DNA of 19,465 nucleotides from Vulcanimicrobiota bacterium. GTDB lineage: Bacteria > Vulcanimicrobiota > Vulcanimicrobiia > Eremiobacterales > Eremiobacteraceae. Position 1 is the stretch's first letter, and every line of letters starts with the position of its first letter. The stretch is from NCBI GenBank assembly GCA_019232725.1, contig JAFANK010000337.1:1-19465 (forward strand), read 5' to 3'. Shown here in pieces: positions 7,522 through 15,188 of the stretch. Both the position numbers and the translations under genes were made by a program. The notes under the pieces were generated by a model. It was not told the origin of the DNA and ran no database searches. It was given only the letters and a program-made list of their open reading frames with translations.

Positions 7522-8568
7522 ATGGAAGAAAGGCGACTGGTGACGATGTCGCGTCGGAGTTTGTTGGCGATGGCAGGAGCTTCGGCTGCAACCACACTGC
7601 TCGGACAGAACGCAGCGTATCCTGAAGACGAGGAAGCACAACCTATCGTCGCGTCGCCGGCGCGTCCCAACCACACCTCCTTCCCGCCGTTAAAAAACGT
7701 GGATGCCGGCGTTCTCAACGTTGGCTACGCAGAAGTTGGTCCACATGATGGCCTCGCCGTTGTGTTGCTGCACGGCTGGCCATACGACATCTATAGTTAT
7801 GTCGATGTCGCGCCCTTGCTCGCAGCGAAAAACTATCGGGTGATCGTCCCTTACCTGCGCGGCTACGGCACTACGCGCTTTCTCTCAAGCACAGCGGTGC
7901 GCAACGGCGAGCAGGCGGCGATCGCGGTCGATATCATCGCATTGCTCGATGCGCTGAAGATCAAGAAGGCGATCTTCGCAGGCTATGACTGGGGCGCGCG
8001 AACCGTAGACATCCTCGCCGCGGTGTGGCCGGAACGCTGCAAAGCGATCGTCGCTGTCAGCGGCTACCTTATAACGAACCTCAAAGCTCAGCAACAGCCA
8101 TTGCCGCCACAGGCCGAACTCGGCTGGTGGTATCAGTACTATTTCTCGACCGAGCGTGGGAAGCGGGGCTACGACCAAAACCGGCACGCTTTCAACAAGC
8201 TGATTTGGAAGCTTGCCTCGCCAAAATGGAATTTCGACGATGCGACCTATGATCGCACGGCCGCGTCGTTCGACAATCCCGATCATGTGGACATCGTGAT
8301 CAGCAATTACCGCTGGCGGCTCGGGCTCGCTCCCACGGAGCCAAAATACCAAAACGTTGAAGATAAGCTCCAGGCCGCTCCGACGATCTCGGTTCCTACC
8401 ATCACGATCGGGAGTGACTTTGATGGAGCTGCAGCCGATGGAGCGGCCTACCGCAAGTTCTTCACCGGCAAGTATTCACACATAACGCTCAAGGGCATCG
8501 GTCACAACGTGCCGCAGGAGGCGCCTGACATATTTGCCGCTGCTGTCGACAAGGCAAGCAGTGCTTGA
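7522..8568 (+). CDS. Tat-exported alpha/beta hydrolase, epoxide-hydrolase/dehalogenase type
   Basis: 348 residues. The N-terminus carries a twin-arginine signal (SRRSLL, residues 10-15, then an Ala-rich core), so the enzyme is likely exported folded. HGWP (His84) forms the oxyanion region. The nucleophile elbow GYDWGA contains Asp156 instead of Ser, as in epoxide hydrolases and haloalkane dehalogenases. Asp299 and His328 (GIGHNVP) complete the triad. The cap has the Tyr-rich WYQYYFSTERG segment and FDNPDHVDIVISNYRWR, typical of a widespread, mostly uncharacterised branch. A GGGGAGG site precedes the ATG at 7522; a second ATG at 7546 would shorten the Tat n-region. It lies 12 bp after the other hydrolase and about 30 bp before msrB. 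Confidence 0.87.
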   Translation: MEERRLVTMSRRSLLAMAGASAATTLLGQNAAYPEDEEAQPIVASPARPNHTSFPPLKNVDAGVLNVGYAEVGPHDGLAVVLLHGWPYDIYSYVDVAPLLAAKNYRVIVPYLRGYGTTRFLSSTAVRNGEQAAIAVDIIALLDALKIKKAIFAGYDWGARTVDILAAVWPERCKAIVAVSGYLITNLKAQQQPLPPQAELGWWYQYYFSTERGKRGYDQNRHAFNKLIWKLASPKWNFDDATYDRTAASFDNPDHVDIVISNYRWRLGLAPTEPKYQNVEDKLQAAPTISVPTITIGSDFDGAAADGAAYRKFFTGKYSHITLKGIGHNVPQEAPDIFAAAVDKASSA

Positions 8569-8598
8569 TTTGCCGTACTATGGAAATGGAGAGTGAGC

Positions 8599-9012
8599 AT
8601 GAAGCCGACCGTGAGCAGGACTGACGAGGAGTGGAAAAAAGAGCTTTCGCCCGAACAGTATCGGGTGTTGCGAGAGGGGGGAACCGAACGAGCCTTCACG
8701 GGGAACCTCTTGCACAACAAAGAGTCGGGCACGTACTCTTGCGGCGCATGCAAGGCTGAACTGTTCACGTCTGACGCAAAATATGATTCGGGGTCTGGTT
8801 GGCCGAGTTTCTATGAACCGATCCGGCCCGGCGTTATAACGTATGTTGATGACAATTCTGCCGGCATGAAGCGCACCGAGATCCGTTGTTCAGCGTGCGG
8901 CTCTCACCTCGGACACGTGTTTGAGGATGGCCCACAACCAACTGGGCAGCGCTACTGCACGAACAGCCTTTCGCTCTCATTTGAAAAATCGCGCTCGCCG
9001 GGCACGAGTTAA
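8599..9012 (+). CDS. msrB: Peptide-methionine (R)-S-oxide reductase
   Basis: 137 residues, the full length of a single-domain MsrB. It reduces methionine-R-sulfoxide in damaged proteins. The zinc-binding Cys pairs are Cys48/Cys51 (CGAC) and Cys97/Cys100 (CSAC). The catalytic Cys120 sits in RYCTN, and GWPSF and HLGHVFEDGP are present. The position that often holds a recycling Cys (SGxGWPSF) is Ser66, so recycling must use another Cys or an external reductant. No signal peptide, so cytoplasmic. The ATG at 8599 has GGAGAG 5 nt upstream; a GTG at 8593 would add two residues. It is probably the last gene of the hydrolase operon and overlaps the convergent antiporter gene by 4 bp. Confidence 0.95.
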   Translation: MKPTVSRTDEEWKKELSPEQYRVLREGGTERAFTGNLLHNKESGTYSCGACKAELFTSDAKYDSGSGWPSFYEPIRPGVITYVDDNSAGMKRTEIRCSACGSHLGHVFEDGPQPTGQRYCTNSLSLSFEKSRSPGTS

Positions 9013-10613
9013 TCGGGAGCAGCGACGTCGGTATTCGCGTGGCCGGCTGAGCCGAGGATCTCCAGTTCAGCAGTCTCAAAATCGAGGATCATTTGAATCC
9101 GGCGCATGACCGTATTATCAATTTTTCCGCGGTTGCGCAACGCGATCAGTTCCGTGCGTTGCGTTTGGAGCAGATCGGATTGCAGCTTGCGGTACAGTGA
9201 CGTACTTTTAGCGGCAGCTTCGGCCGCTTGGCTGTCGGTCGCTGCAAACTCTTGCCAGCGTGTTCCAAAGTGCTTCTTCAGCGCGTCGAGCATTGCTGCC
9301 GGCACGTTTCCCTCCTCGCGCAAGCGCTCGATTTGCGTGAGTGCAGCTCGAGCGGTTTTTGCGAGCGCAAGACGCTCCTCTCGCGCGTCGGTCCCATCAT
9401 CAGTGATGTGAAACAAACGAATCAATAAGGGCAAGGTCCCCGCTTGGCCGACTAGCGTCGCGAGCAGTACGCAGAATGTGAGATAGATGATAAGGTTGCG
9501 CCCGGGAAATGGCCCCGTGGCGGTTTCAAAAGGGATCGCCAGCGCCGCGGCTAGCGATACTCCGCCACGCATCCCCGACCAGGCGAGAACCGCCACATGT
9601 GACCAGTCTGCTTTCCCTTCGGCATGCTCGGGCTCGTTGGTAAACGGCAGCAGTCCTTGAGCAAATGTCCACAGGAACCGAATGATGATGACGGTGAGCG
9701 ACACCGCAAGTCCATACCAGATCAGGCTACCGATGGAAAACTGCGATAAGCTTTGCACGATCGGGTGAAACTGCATGCCGACGAGTAGAAAGATGACCGA
9801 GTTAGCAAGAAAAGAAAACGTCGAAAGAAACGCGACGCCTCGTATCCGCGAAATGGGTCCGAAGAGCAGCGGTGCATAGCGGGCGACGAGTACCCCAACG
9901 GTCACGACAGCGAGCACCCCAGAGGCACCGACCCTACTCGCCAGCAAGTACGATCCAAAGGCCGAGATAAGCGCGATCATCGGCTGAAGTAAGTCGTCTT
10001 TTATGAAATGCCAAGCGAGCAGGGTCAGCACTCCGACGAGCATACCCACTGCGACCCCGCCGAGAATTCCGAGTACGAGTAACTCAATGGTATGCGACCA
10101 CGAGAACGTTCCGCTGACCACTGCCACGACCGCGATGCCGTAGAGGACGAGGGATGTCGCATCGTTGACAAGGCTTTCCCCTTCGATGGTGGCAACGACG
10201 TGGCGCGGAATGCGCAACCGTTCAACGATCGGTGCAAATGCAACCTCATCCGTGGACGATACGGCTGCTCCTAAAACGAAAGCGGCAGCCCAGCCGAGCG
10301 CCGGCACGAGCGCATGGGCGACGACAGCGACGGCGACCGTCGTGACGATCACTAACCCCACCGCGAGTTGAAAAATCCACCACGCGCCGGAGACGAACTC
10401 ACCGGTTGGCGCGGTCACGCTTTCCCAATACAAAAGTGGTGGAAGAAAGACCACCAGCACAAGATCCGGCGGGAGGCTGAGCGCGGGCGCGTTAGGGATA
10501 TAGCCGATGGCCATGCCGCTGAGCACAAGCACAATCGGCCATGCAATACCGATGCGATTTGCGATGCCGACGAGGACGACGATAAGTCCGAGGATGAGGA
10601 GAAAGGTCCCCAT
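9009..10613 (-). CDS. Na+(K+)/H+ antiporter, CPA1 family
   Basis: About 534 residues. Roughly twelve membrane segments occupy the first 400 residues, followed by a cytoplasmic helical tail of about 135 residues. CPA1 hallmarks are visible: SSTDEVAFAPIVERL, where the Asp corresponds to the ATDPVA-type motif, and EGESLVNDATSLVLY with the Asn-Asp pair of the ion site. GMRGGVSLAAALA is also typical. It exchanges a monovalent cation for protons across the inner membrane; which cation cannot be told. ATG at 10613 or GTG at 10619 are both possible and neither has a ribosome site. It is divergent from amt across a shared 200-bp promoter region and convergent with msrB. Confidence 0.92.
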   Translation of the reverse strand: MGTFLLILGLIVVLVGIANRIGIAWPIVLVLSGMAIGYIPNAPALSLPPDLVLVVFLPPLLYWESVTAPTGEFVSGAWWIFQLAVGLVIVTTVAVAVVAHALVPALGWAAAFVLGAAVSSTDEVAFAPIVERLRIPRHVVATIEGESLVNDATSLVLYGIAVVAVVSGTFSWSHTIELLVLGILGGVAVGMLVGVLTLLAWHFIKDDLLQPMIALISAFGSYLLASRVGASGVLAVVTVGVLVARYAPLLFGPISRIRGVAFLSTFSFLANSVIFLLVGMQFHPIVQSLSQFSIGSLIWYGLAVSLTVIIIRFLWTFAQGLLPFTNEPEHAEGKADWSHVAVLAWSGMRGGVSLAAALAIPFETATGPFPGRNLIIYLTFCVLLATLVGQAGTLPLLIRLFHITDDGTDAREERLALAKTARAALTQIERLREEGNVPAAMLDALKKHFGTRWQEFAATDSQAAEAAAKSTSLYRKLQSDLLQTQRTELIALRNRGKIDNTVMRRIQMILDFETAELEILGSAGHANTDVAAPD

Positions 10614-10672
10614 ACGCACGTTGATGAGTCATTGGCGCGCACATTTCCTATAGGTCAGAAACTGCGCCAAAC

Positions 10673-10694
10673 GTCAGCGAACCGTCAGCTAACC
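10673..10694. promoter_or_regulatory. 11-bp direct repeat between antiporter and amt genes
   Basis: GTCAGCGAACC (10673-10683) is followed at once by GTCAGCTAACC (10684-10694), ten of eleven bases identical. An 11-bp period means both half-sites lie on one face of the helix, as in PhoB/PhoP/GlnR-type operators. GlnR and PhoP are known regulators of amt genes in Actinobacteria, but this is analogy only. On the minus strand a TATAGG (10652-10647) could be the antiporter -10. Confidence 0.45.
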
Positions 10695-10831
10695 ACAAGC
10701 CGCGTCGAGGTAACGCGAGCGGAGAAGCTTTATCGAGTGCCTAACCCATGTGCAAGCAAGCTCGGCGCTTTGTCAAGCGGCGCGTTTTTATCCGTTACCG
10801 CTACGCCTATGCCAAATCGGAGGGAACTCTT

Positions 10832-12076
10832 GTGAGCACGCCTGCAATCCCCTTCAACATCGGCAACACCGCATTTATGCTCATCTGTGCGAGCCTCGTG
10901 ATGTTGATGACTCCAGGTCTCGCGTTTTTCTACGGCGGTCTCGTACAGCGAAAAAACGTTTTAACGATCATGATTCAAAGCTTCATGTCGCTCGGCTGGA
11001 CAACCGTCATCTGGTATGCGTTTGGGTATTCTGAGTCCTTTGGACCAGATTGGCATGGCATCATCGGGGATCCGACCCACTACGCTTTCCTCAAAGGGAT
11101 CACGCTGCAGACGATGTTCACCGGCAACGACGCGGGTATCCCCCTTGTCGTCCATGTCGCTTACCAGATGATGTTTGCGATCATTACGCCGGCGCTGATA
11201 ACCGGTGCATTCGCTAACCGGGTTACGTTCAAAGCGTACTTTTTGTTCCTCACCGGCTGGCTGGTCTTTGTGTACTTTCCCTTCGTGCACATGCTGTGGA
11301 GTCCGGATGGCATTCTTGCGAAGTGGGGCGCTCTCGATTTTGCCGGCGGCATCGTGGTCCACGCTTCAGCGGGCTTTGCGGCTCTGGCGTCAGTGCTGTA
11401 CATCGGTCGGCGGCACGTGGTGGATAACACGCCACATAGCGTTCCGCTCATAGCGCTTGGCACCGGCCTCCTTTGGTTTGGCTGGTATGGCTTCAACGCC
11501 GGGTCCGAATTACGGGTTGACCCAGTAACGGCTACGGCCTTTCTCAATACGGACATTGCCGCATCCTTTGCGGCTGTCACGTGGTTTCTTGTGGAATGGG
11601 CTCGTGGGAGACAGCCGAAGTTTGTCGGCCTGCTCACCGGGGCTGTCGCCGGGCTGGCGACGATTACGCCGGCTGCGGGTTACGTCTCCCCGTCTACGGC
11701 TGTCGTGTTCGGGGTCTGTTCCGGCGTGATCTGTTATCTTGGCGTTGCGCTAAAGAATCGCCAGGGCTGGGACGATGCGCTTGACGTTTGGGGTGTGCAT
11801 GGCGTCGGTGGCTTCCTTGGAATCATCCTCCTTGGGATCTTTGCTTCGACGGCCTGGAATCCCAATGGCGCAAACGGCTTGCTCTTTGGTGGCGTTGGAT
11901 TTTTTGGCAAGCAGTTCGTGGCAGCACTCGTGTGCAGCGCTTGGGCCTTCATCTTCACCTACGCCATGTTGTGGCTGATCAACCGTATCACGCCTGCAAA
12001 AGTCGATCCGCTGGCCGAAGAACGCGGGCTGGATGTCGAGCTGCATGGAGAAGAGGCATACCCGGTGAGCGCTTAA
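10832..12076 (+). CDS. amt: Ammonium transporter
   Basis: 414 residues, the standard Amt/MEP/Rh length, with eleven predicted membrane helices. It conducts NH4+/NH3 into the cell. The pore twin histidines are His177 (VVHASAGFAAL) and His323 (WGVHGVGGF); AFFYGGLV near the N-terminus and GFNAGSEL are also diagnostic. The GTG at 10832 was chosen because GGAGGG lies 6-7 nt upstream and the 28 preceding residues of the longer frame are basic and atypical. No glnK/glnB gene follows, which is unusual since amt is normally paired with a PII gene. The Cys-rich small gene starts 18 bp after its stop. Confidence 0.96.
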   Translation: MSTPAIPFNIGNTAFMLICASLVMLMTPGLAFFYGGLVQRKNVLTIMIQSFMSLGWTTVIWYAFGYSESFGPDWHGIIGDPTHYAFLKGITLQTMFTGNDAGIPLVVHVAYQMMFAIITPALITGAFANRVTFKAYFLFLTGWLVFVYFPFVHMLWSPDGILAKWGALDFAGGIVVHASAGFAALASVLYIGRRHVVDNTPHSVPLIALGTGLLWFGWYGFNAGSELRVDPVTATAFLNTDIAASFAAVTWFLVEWARGRQPKFVGLLTGAVAGLATITPAAGYVSPSTAVVFGVCSGVICYLGVALKNRQGWDDALDVWGVHGVGGFLGIILLGIFASTAWNPNGANGLLFGGVGFFGKQFVAALVCSAWAFIFTYAMLWLINRITPAKVDPLAEERGLDVELHGEEAYPVSA

Positions 12077-12094
12077 GGGCCTCCTTACGGACGA

Positions 12095-12388
12095 ATGGTA
12101 GTCCAACGGTATCTATTGCAACGCGAAGGGAAGAGTTGGAAGTGCATGCAATGCGTTCAGGACTTTCCGGAAGGCTCCAAAACAGTGTATGACGTAAACT
12201 TCTTTGATCCGCCTACGCCTGAATTCTGCCGACGCTGCGGTCAACTACTGACTGGCCATGAAGCAGATGGCGTATGTCTTGCTTGTTCGGCTGCAATGGC
12301 TTCCATAAAACCGCGGATAGAAGATGGTAAGCTTTGCGGCGACGCTATACCACGCCACTCCATTCGTAAAACGCCACTGCGGAAATAA
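12095..12388 (+). CDS. Small Cys-rich protein, probable zinc ribbon
   Basis: 97 residues, no recognised family. Three CxxC pairs (Cys17/20, Cys45/48, Cys61/64) are spaced like one or two zinc-ribbon or rubredoxin-like knuckles; CRRCG and CLAC are typical metal knuckles. The C-terminal 30 residues are basic. It starts 18 bp after amt and could be co-transcribed with it, but no good ribosome site is seen, so translation is not certain. Role unknown; zinc-mediated DNA, RNA or protein binding would be the default guess. Confidence 0.5.
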   Translation: MVVQRYLLQREGKSWKCMQCVQDFPEGSKTVYDVNFFDPPTPEFCRRCGQLLTGHEADGVCLACSAAMASIKPRIEDGKLCGDAIPRHSIRKTPLRK

Positions 12389-12488
12389 AGTTGGTATATC
12401 CCGTTCGTCTGACGCTGTCTAGTGGTCGAAAGAAGGATTTGGGTTTTAGCATTCGGCGACGCATCGGCTTCATTGTCGCGAACTTAGC

Positions 12489-12514
12489 GTTTAGAAGCTC
12501 TGCGGAACGGGCAA
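12489..12514 (+). promoter_or_regulatory. SigB/SigF-like promoter before the Lys-rich gene
   Basis: GTTTAG (12489-12494), a 14-nt spacer and GGGCAA (12509-12514) resemble general-stress sigma promoters (Bacillus SigB, actinobacterial SigF: GTTT ... GGGTA/GGGCA). The ATG at 12568 follows about 45 nt after the predicted start point. The rest of 12389-12567 holds nothing I can identify. Confidence 0.4.
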
Positions 12515-12567
12515 GTATGCGTTAGCAAGGTCGTACGTTGACCGAACCTTGGTAACGGAGTGTATTC

Positions 12568-12765
12568 ATGCCCTCAAAGAAGCGAAAAAAAGCCTCTGCC
12601 TCCAAACGAGCGAAAAAGGTCGTCGGCAAAATCTCCTCGGCCGCCAAAACCACGGCTGTCGTTGCAACGGCTGTAAGTGATGTCGCTGACCAGCTGTCTG
12701 GCAAGAGCTCAGCCAAGAAGGCTAGTGGGTCTGAGCCAAAGTCTGCTGGTAAGAGAGCGACGTAG
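12568..12765 (+). CDS. Lys/Ala/Ser-rich small basic protein
   Basis: 65 residues, strongly basic, with a KKRKK-type N-terminus, an Ala/Val-rich middle (about 25-44) and a second Lys/Ser-rich tail. No Cys, no membrane segment. The composition recalls bacterial histone-H1-like and stress-related nucleoid or RNA-binding proteins, but low-complexity sequence cannot be assigned by sight. ACGGAG lies 8 nt before the ATG. The upstream SigB-like promoter and the neighbouring stress-type genes suggest stationary-phase or stress expression. It is convergent with the next gene and shares a terminator with it. Confidence 0.65.
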   Translation: MPSKKRKKASASKRAKKVVGKISSAAKTTAVVATAVSDVADQLSGKSSAKKASGSEPKSAGKRAT

Positions 12766-12793
12766 GCTCGACGGGATACCGGGGAGCGTTGAA

Positions 12794-12826
12794 AAGCACG
12801 GACGGCCCTATTGGCCGCCCGTGCTT
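12794..12826. terminator. Shared bidirectional hairpin between convergent small genes
   Basis: A 14-bp inverted repeat (12794-12807 with 12813-12826, one A-C mismatch) with a 5-nt loop. It lies between the stop codons at 12765 (plus) and 12832 (minus). AA on one flank and TT on the other are built into the stem. No long T-run. Confidence 0.7.
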
Positions 12827-12831
12827 GATAG

Positions 12832-13047
12832 TTATGTTGCGTCGCGGATTTTGCGCTTCGCCCGATCGACATCTGCTTTCGTATTTTCGGCATCTTCGTG
12901 CAAGAATGATTTGACCTTTTCCCCTGTCGTCATTTCGTCGCCGTCTACATCGCGGCTGACGTGTTCGATCGTGGCTTTCGTTCTGTGTTCAACCTCGCTG
13001 CTCGCGTCTTTGAGGTCTTTCACAGCTTTTTCCGGTTCCTTTGACAT
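12832..13047 (-). CDS. Highly charged helical stress-type protein
   Basis: 71 residues, almost all hydrophilic and predicted helical, dominated by Lys, Asp, Glu and Ala, with no Cys or Trp. It resembles hydrophilin, CsbD-like or LEA-like stress proteins in composition, but I cannot match it to a named family. The ATG at 13047 has a perfect AAAGGAGG 9 nt upstream; a TTG six bases earlier is too close to that site. A GGGTAT-type promoter element lies about 35 nt upstream of the ATG, supporting stress-sigma control. Confidence 0.7.
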   Translation of the reverse strand: MSKEPEKAVKDLKDASSEVEHRTKATIEHVSRDVDGDEMTTGEKVKSFLHEDAENTKADVDRAKRKIRDAT

Positions 13048-13081
13048 AGTCAAGCGCCTCCTTTGAAACGCCAGCCTAGAT

Positions 13082-13106
13082 ATACCCTACGTACGTGGAT
13101 ATAGAC
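13082..13106 (-). promoter_or_regulatory. SigB/SigF-like promoter of the charged protein gene
   Basis: On the minus strand GTCTAT (13106-13101), 13 nt, then GGGTAT (13087-13082). The -10 is a perfect SigB consensus match; the -35 matches GTTTAA at four of six positions. Confidence 0.45.
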
Positions 13107-13134
13107 ATACGTGTCTCGAAAGAATTGCCGAAAG

Positions 13135-13160
13135 AAAAAAGGAGGAACCGCGGTTCCTCC
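13135..13160 (-). terminator. Intrinsic terminator after the CHRD-like gene
   Basis: A perfect 20-bp palindrome (13141-13160) is followed on the minus strand by six T residues (13140-13135) and then C-TTT. This is a textbook Rho-independent terminator 19 bp beyond the stop codon of the gene at 13180. Confidence 0.9.
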
Positions 13161-13179
13161 GGTTCTCGGGTTACTGTAC

Positions 13180-13581
13180 CTATGGAATGTTTCCGCAGGA
13201 GACGTAACGATTCAGATCCTTTGCGGACTCATGCACGTTGATAGCGAAGCGGCCACCCAGCAACGAGGTGATTGGGACATCGACGATCGTGTTTGAATCG
13301 CCGAGAACCACATTCTTGAGCGGGTATTTCGGCGCCGGGTTTGATTTAGCGCACGTGCCTGCATGGATGTGTGCTGGCTGATTGCCGGTTGTATTCTCAT
13401 GTAGCAGATGGATAACCACCCGCGTCCTCCCATTGAGATCCGTGAGCGTGGCCGTACCCTGTTCTCCTGAGTGGCTCTGACTCATCATGCGAACCGTGAC
13501 ATCAGGATGAGTGGCTGCTCGTGCAATCCCAATGGTCGCAAAGAGCGCAACGAGAGTTAAGACGCTGACCGTGAAACGCAT
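13180..13581 (-). CDS. Secreted CHRD-like / SOD-fold-like protein
   Basis: 133 residues. A Sec signal peptide ends at ARA (residue 22). The mature domain has an HIH motif (His71, His73), Cys77 and Cys129 as a likely disulfide, INVH (His117), and a terminal YVSCGNI. This pattern is typical of CHRD-like and Cu/Zn-SOD-fold-like secreted proteins; the HxH and following His could bind a metal. It lacks the full SOD ligand set, so I do not call it an enzyme. GGAGGG lies 6 nt before the ATG. It sits 49 bp downstream of the DUF3618 gene and might be read through from that operon. A strong terminator follows. Confidence 0.75.
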   Translation of the reverse strand: MRFTVSVLTLVALFATIGIARAATHPDVTVRMMSQSHSGEQGTATLTDLNGRTRVVIHLLHENTTGNQPAHIHAGTCAKSNPAPKYPLKNVVLGDSNTIVDVPITSLLGGRFAINVHESAKDLNRYVSCGNIP

Positions 13582-13630
13582 GAATATCCCTCCGGTTGAC
13601 TGACGTTATCGAGCCATCATCGTGTCGCGC

Positions 13631-14206
13631 TTAGCTGGTCGTGTCATCGCCTCCGTTGCGAGTGATATCGCGTGTAACGTCGCGTGCGCGATCTTTCATG
13701 CTCGACATCATCTCTTGGCTTTCTTTTTGCGCTGAGTCGCGGACCGACTCGGTCGCTTGCGTCGCAACCCGTTTGCCGCGCTCAAACATCTCCTGCCCCA
13801 TTTCGACCGTCTCGTTTTTCACGCGCTGAGACACCGACCCCAAGCGGTCACGTTCGAAATCCGTGGACGGAACCAGCATACCTGCTAAGAAACCGAGCGC
13901 CAAAGCACCCAGCCCTAAACCGACCGGGTTATCGCGCATGGTTTGCACCGCTTGGCGGGCACCTTCGCGAAGGTCGTCCGCGTCCGGTAGCTGCTCATCG
14001 ATTTTCGCAAGGCCCGAGGCAACGCCGGATCGCACACCCGTCGTGGTTTCCGCGAACCGATCTTTGACCGTATCCACGGTGTCGGAGATCGAATCTTTTA
14101 TGCGACGCGGTATATCGGCGCGGTAACCGATCGCCTCCACCGTGTCACCCATTTCCTCTCGGGTGTATGCTATCTCACGCCGGATTTGGTCTGCGTCTTT
14201 GCCCAC
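13631..14206 (-). CDS. DUF3618-domain membrane-associated protein
   Basis: 191 residues. The first 30 residues (ADQIRREIAYTREEMGDTVEAI) are the DUF3618 signature. Next comes a charged amphipathic helical region, a short Gly-rich hydrophobic segment (about 95-113: GLGLGALALGFLAGMLVP) that could insert in the membrane, then a second long charged coil. Function unknown; genes of this type regularly occur with holin-III-like and DUF883-like genes, as here, and are linked to envelope or stress physiology. GTG start at 14206 with AAGGAG about 10 nt upstream. Its 5' end overlaps the preceding gene by 37 bp, implying translational coupling. Confidence 0.85.
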   Translation of the reverse strand: MGKDADQIRREIAYTREEMGDTVEAIGYRADIPRRIKDSISDTVDTVKDRFAETTTGVRSGVASGLAKIDEQLPDADDLREGARQAVQTMRDNPVGLGLGALALGFLAGMLVPSTDFERDRLGSVSQRVKNETVEMGQEMFERGKRVATQATESVRDSAQKESQEMMSSMKDRARDVTRDITRNGGDDTTS

Positions 14207-14589
14207 TGTACCGTCTCCTTTACAGAATCAATAGCTTGCTCGGGTATCGGCGGCGTTGCGCGCTTGAGTTGCTTCTTGCCGCTCAGTACGAATGCGCCGG
14301 CAACGATCGAATAGACTACCGTGACGATCAGAGCGGAAAGCCAAGGCGCAAGACCGGCCGCGATAAGCGCCCAGATGAAGGTTGCGGTCAGCGCCGCAAA
14401 TGCGCCAAGGCCGAAAATGCCGGCCCCAGCAAAAAGACCGGCCCCGACGCCGATCTTCTGCGCCTTTTCCGTCATCTCGACTTTTGCGAGTTCGATCTCT
14501 TTGCGAACAAGCGTGGCTATCTGATCGGAAAGCTGACGCAAGAGCGAGGCAATGGGTTGCTCGTGAAGATCACCGTGCTGCAACATCAT
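14170..14589 (-). CDS. Phage holin superfamily III-like (DUF1469) membrane protein
   Basis: 139 residues. An amphipathic N-terminal helix (LRQLSDQIATLVRKEIELAKVEM, split here by position 17-39) is followed by two long membrane segments (about 46-79 and 82-103) and a basic tail. This is the layout of the Phage_holin_3_6 / actinobacterial holin-like family (PF07332). Despite the name, chromosomal members sit with DUF3618 and DUF883 genes and are not lytic holins. GGAG lies just upstream of tandem ATG codons (14589, 14586). It is the middle gene of a three-gene operon, 38 bp after the first and overlapping the third. Confidence 0.85.
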   Translation of the reverse strand: MMLQHGDLHEQPIASLLRQLSDQIATLVRKEIELAKVEMTEKAQKIGVGAGLFAGAGIFGLGAFAALTATFIWALIAAGLAPWLSALIVTVVYSIVAGAFVLSGKKQLKRATPPIPEQAIDSVKETVQWAKTQTKSGVR

Positions 14590-14627
14590 ATCCGCTCCAT
14601 TCGTACTGGCGCAACCTCACGCGAAGT

Positions 14628-15059
14628 TCAGCTGCCCTCGCTGCCTCGCTCGCCCGACGACTTCAAGAATCGCGCGGCGGCAAATCCGACGACAAAGCCG
14701 CCGGCGGCTACGACCCACGGCTGGCGCCGCGCATAGTCGCTGACGTTGCGCATCAATTCTTCAGCATCAATATTTTTTAGGTAGTCTCCGATGCCGTCCA
14801 AGCGTTCCGCAGCCGTTGTGGCGACCGAGGCGGCTGAGTCTTGCCCGCGTTGGCGGAACTGGTCGGCCATGCCGTGCAAACTTTCGGCAGTCTTGCCCAG
14901 CTGATCACCCGCGGAGGTGGTCTGGCGATCGATCTGCTGCCGCAAGAATCCTTTCGCCTGCCCGGTTGCTTGGCGAGCGGTTTGCCGCACGGTGTCCACC
15001 GCCGAGTCCAGCGAACTGTCGCTGTCGACGTCGTATTGCGTTGAGGTAACATCACTCAT
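14628..15059 (-). CDS. DUF883/ElaB-like membrane-anchored protein
   Basis: 143 residues. A long charged helical region (about 15-110, rich in Gln, Ala, Arg and Asp) ends in RRQPW and a single C-terminal membrane span (about 115-132, Gly/Ala-rich). This is the architecture of ElaB/YqjD (DUF883) tail-anchored proteins, which in E. coli bind ribosomes at the membrane in stationary phase; that role is not proven here. GAGGAG precedes the ATG. First gene of the operon with the holin-like and DUF3618 genes, under a SigB-like promoter. Confidence 0.8.
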   Translation of the reverse strand: MSDVTSTQYDVDSDSSLDSAVDTVRQTARQATGQAKGFLRQQIDRQTTSAGDQLGKTAESLHGMADQFRQRGQDSAASVATTAAERLDGIGDYLKNIDAEELMRNVSDYARRQPWVVAAGGFVVGFAAARFLKSSGERGSEGS

Positions 15060-15089
15060 TGAAGTTTCTCCTCGCTAGCGCGTAAGTTT

Positions 15090-15114
15090 TTACCCGCATC
15101 TTTAGCCGCAAAAC
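15090..15114 (-). promoter_or_regulatory. SigB/SigF-like promoter of the DUF883-holin-DUF3618 operon
   Basis: On the minus strand GTTTTG (15114-15109), 13 nt, then GGGTAA (15095-15090), about 31 nt before the ATG at 15059. Close to the GTTT ... GGGTA form of general-stress sigma promoters. Confidence 0.45.
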
Positions 15115-15188
15115 ACTACAACAAAGTCTTGGGGGCGATGCGCGCCTGCGGGGAATATTTGGGGGAATAGAAAGAGCAACTGACCGGT

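Noticed and set aside
10785..10800. Another TTTACG-type box upstream of amt (TTTATC ... GTTACC)
   Set aside because: The two half-sites are 7 bp apart, not 11, and the sequences do not match.
14170..14589. Phage holin as evidence of a prophage
   Set aside because: No lysin, structural or replication genes nearby; this chromosomal family co-occurs with DUF3618/DUF883 genes.
15089..15106. TTTACC / TTTAGC pair upstream of the DUF883 operon
   Set aside because: The spacing is 12 bp and the second half-site deviates; the GGGTAA promoter explains the region better.
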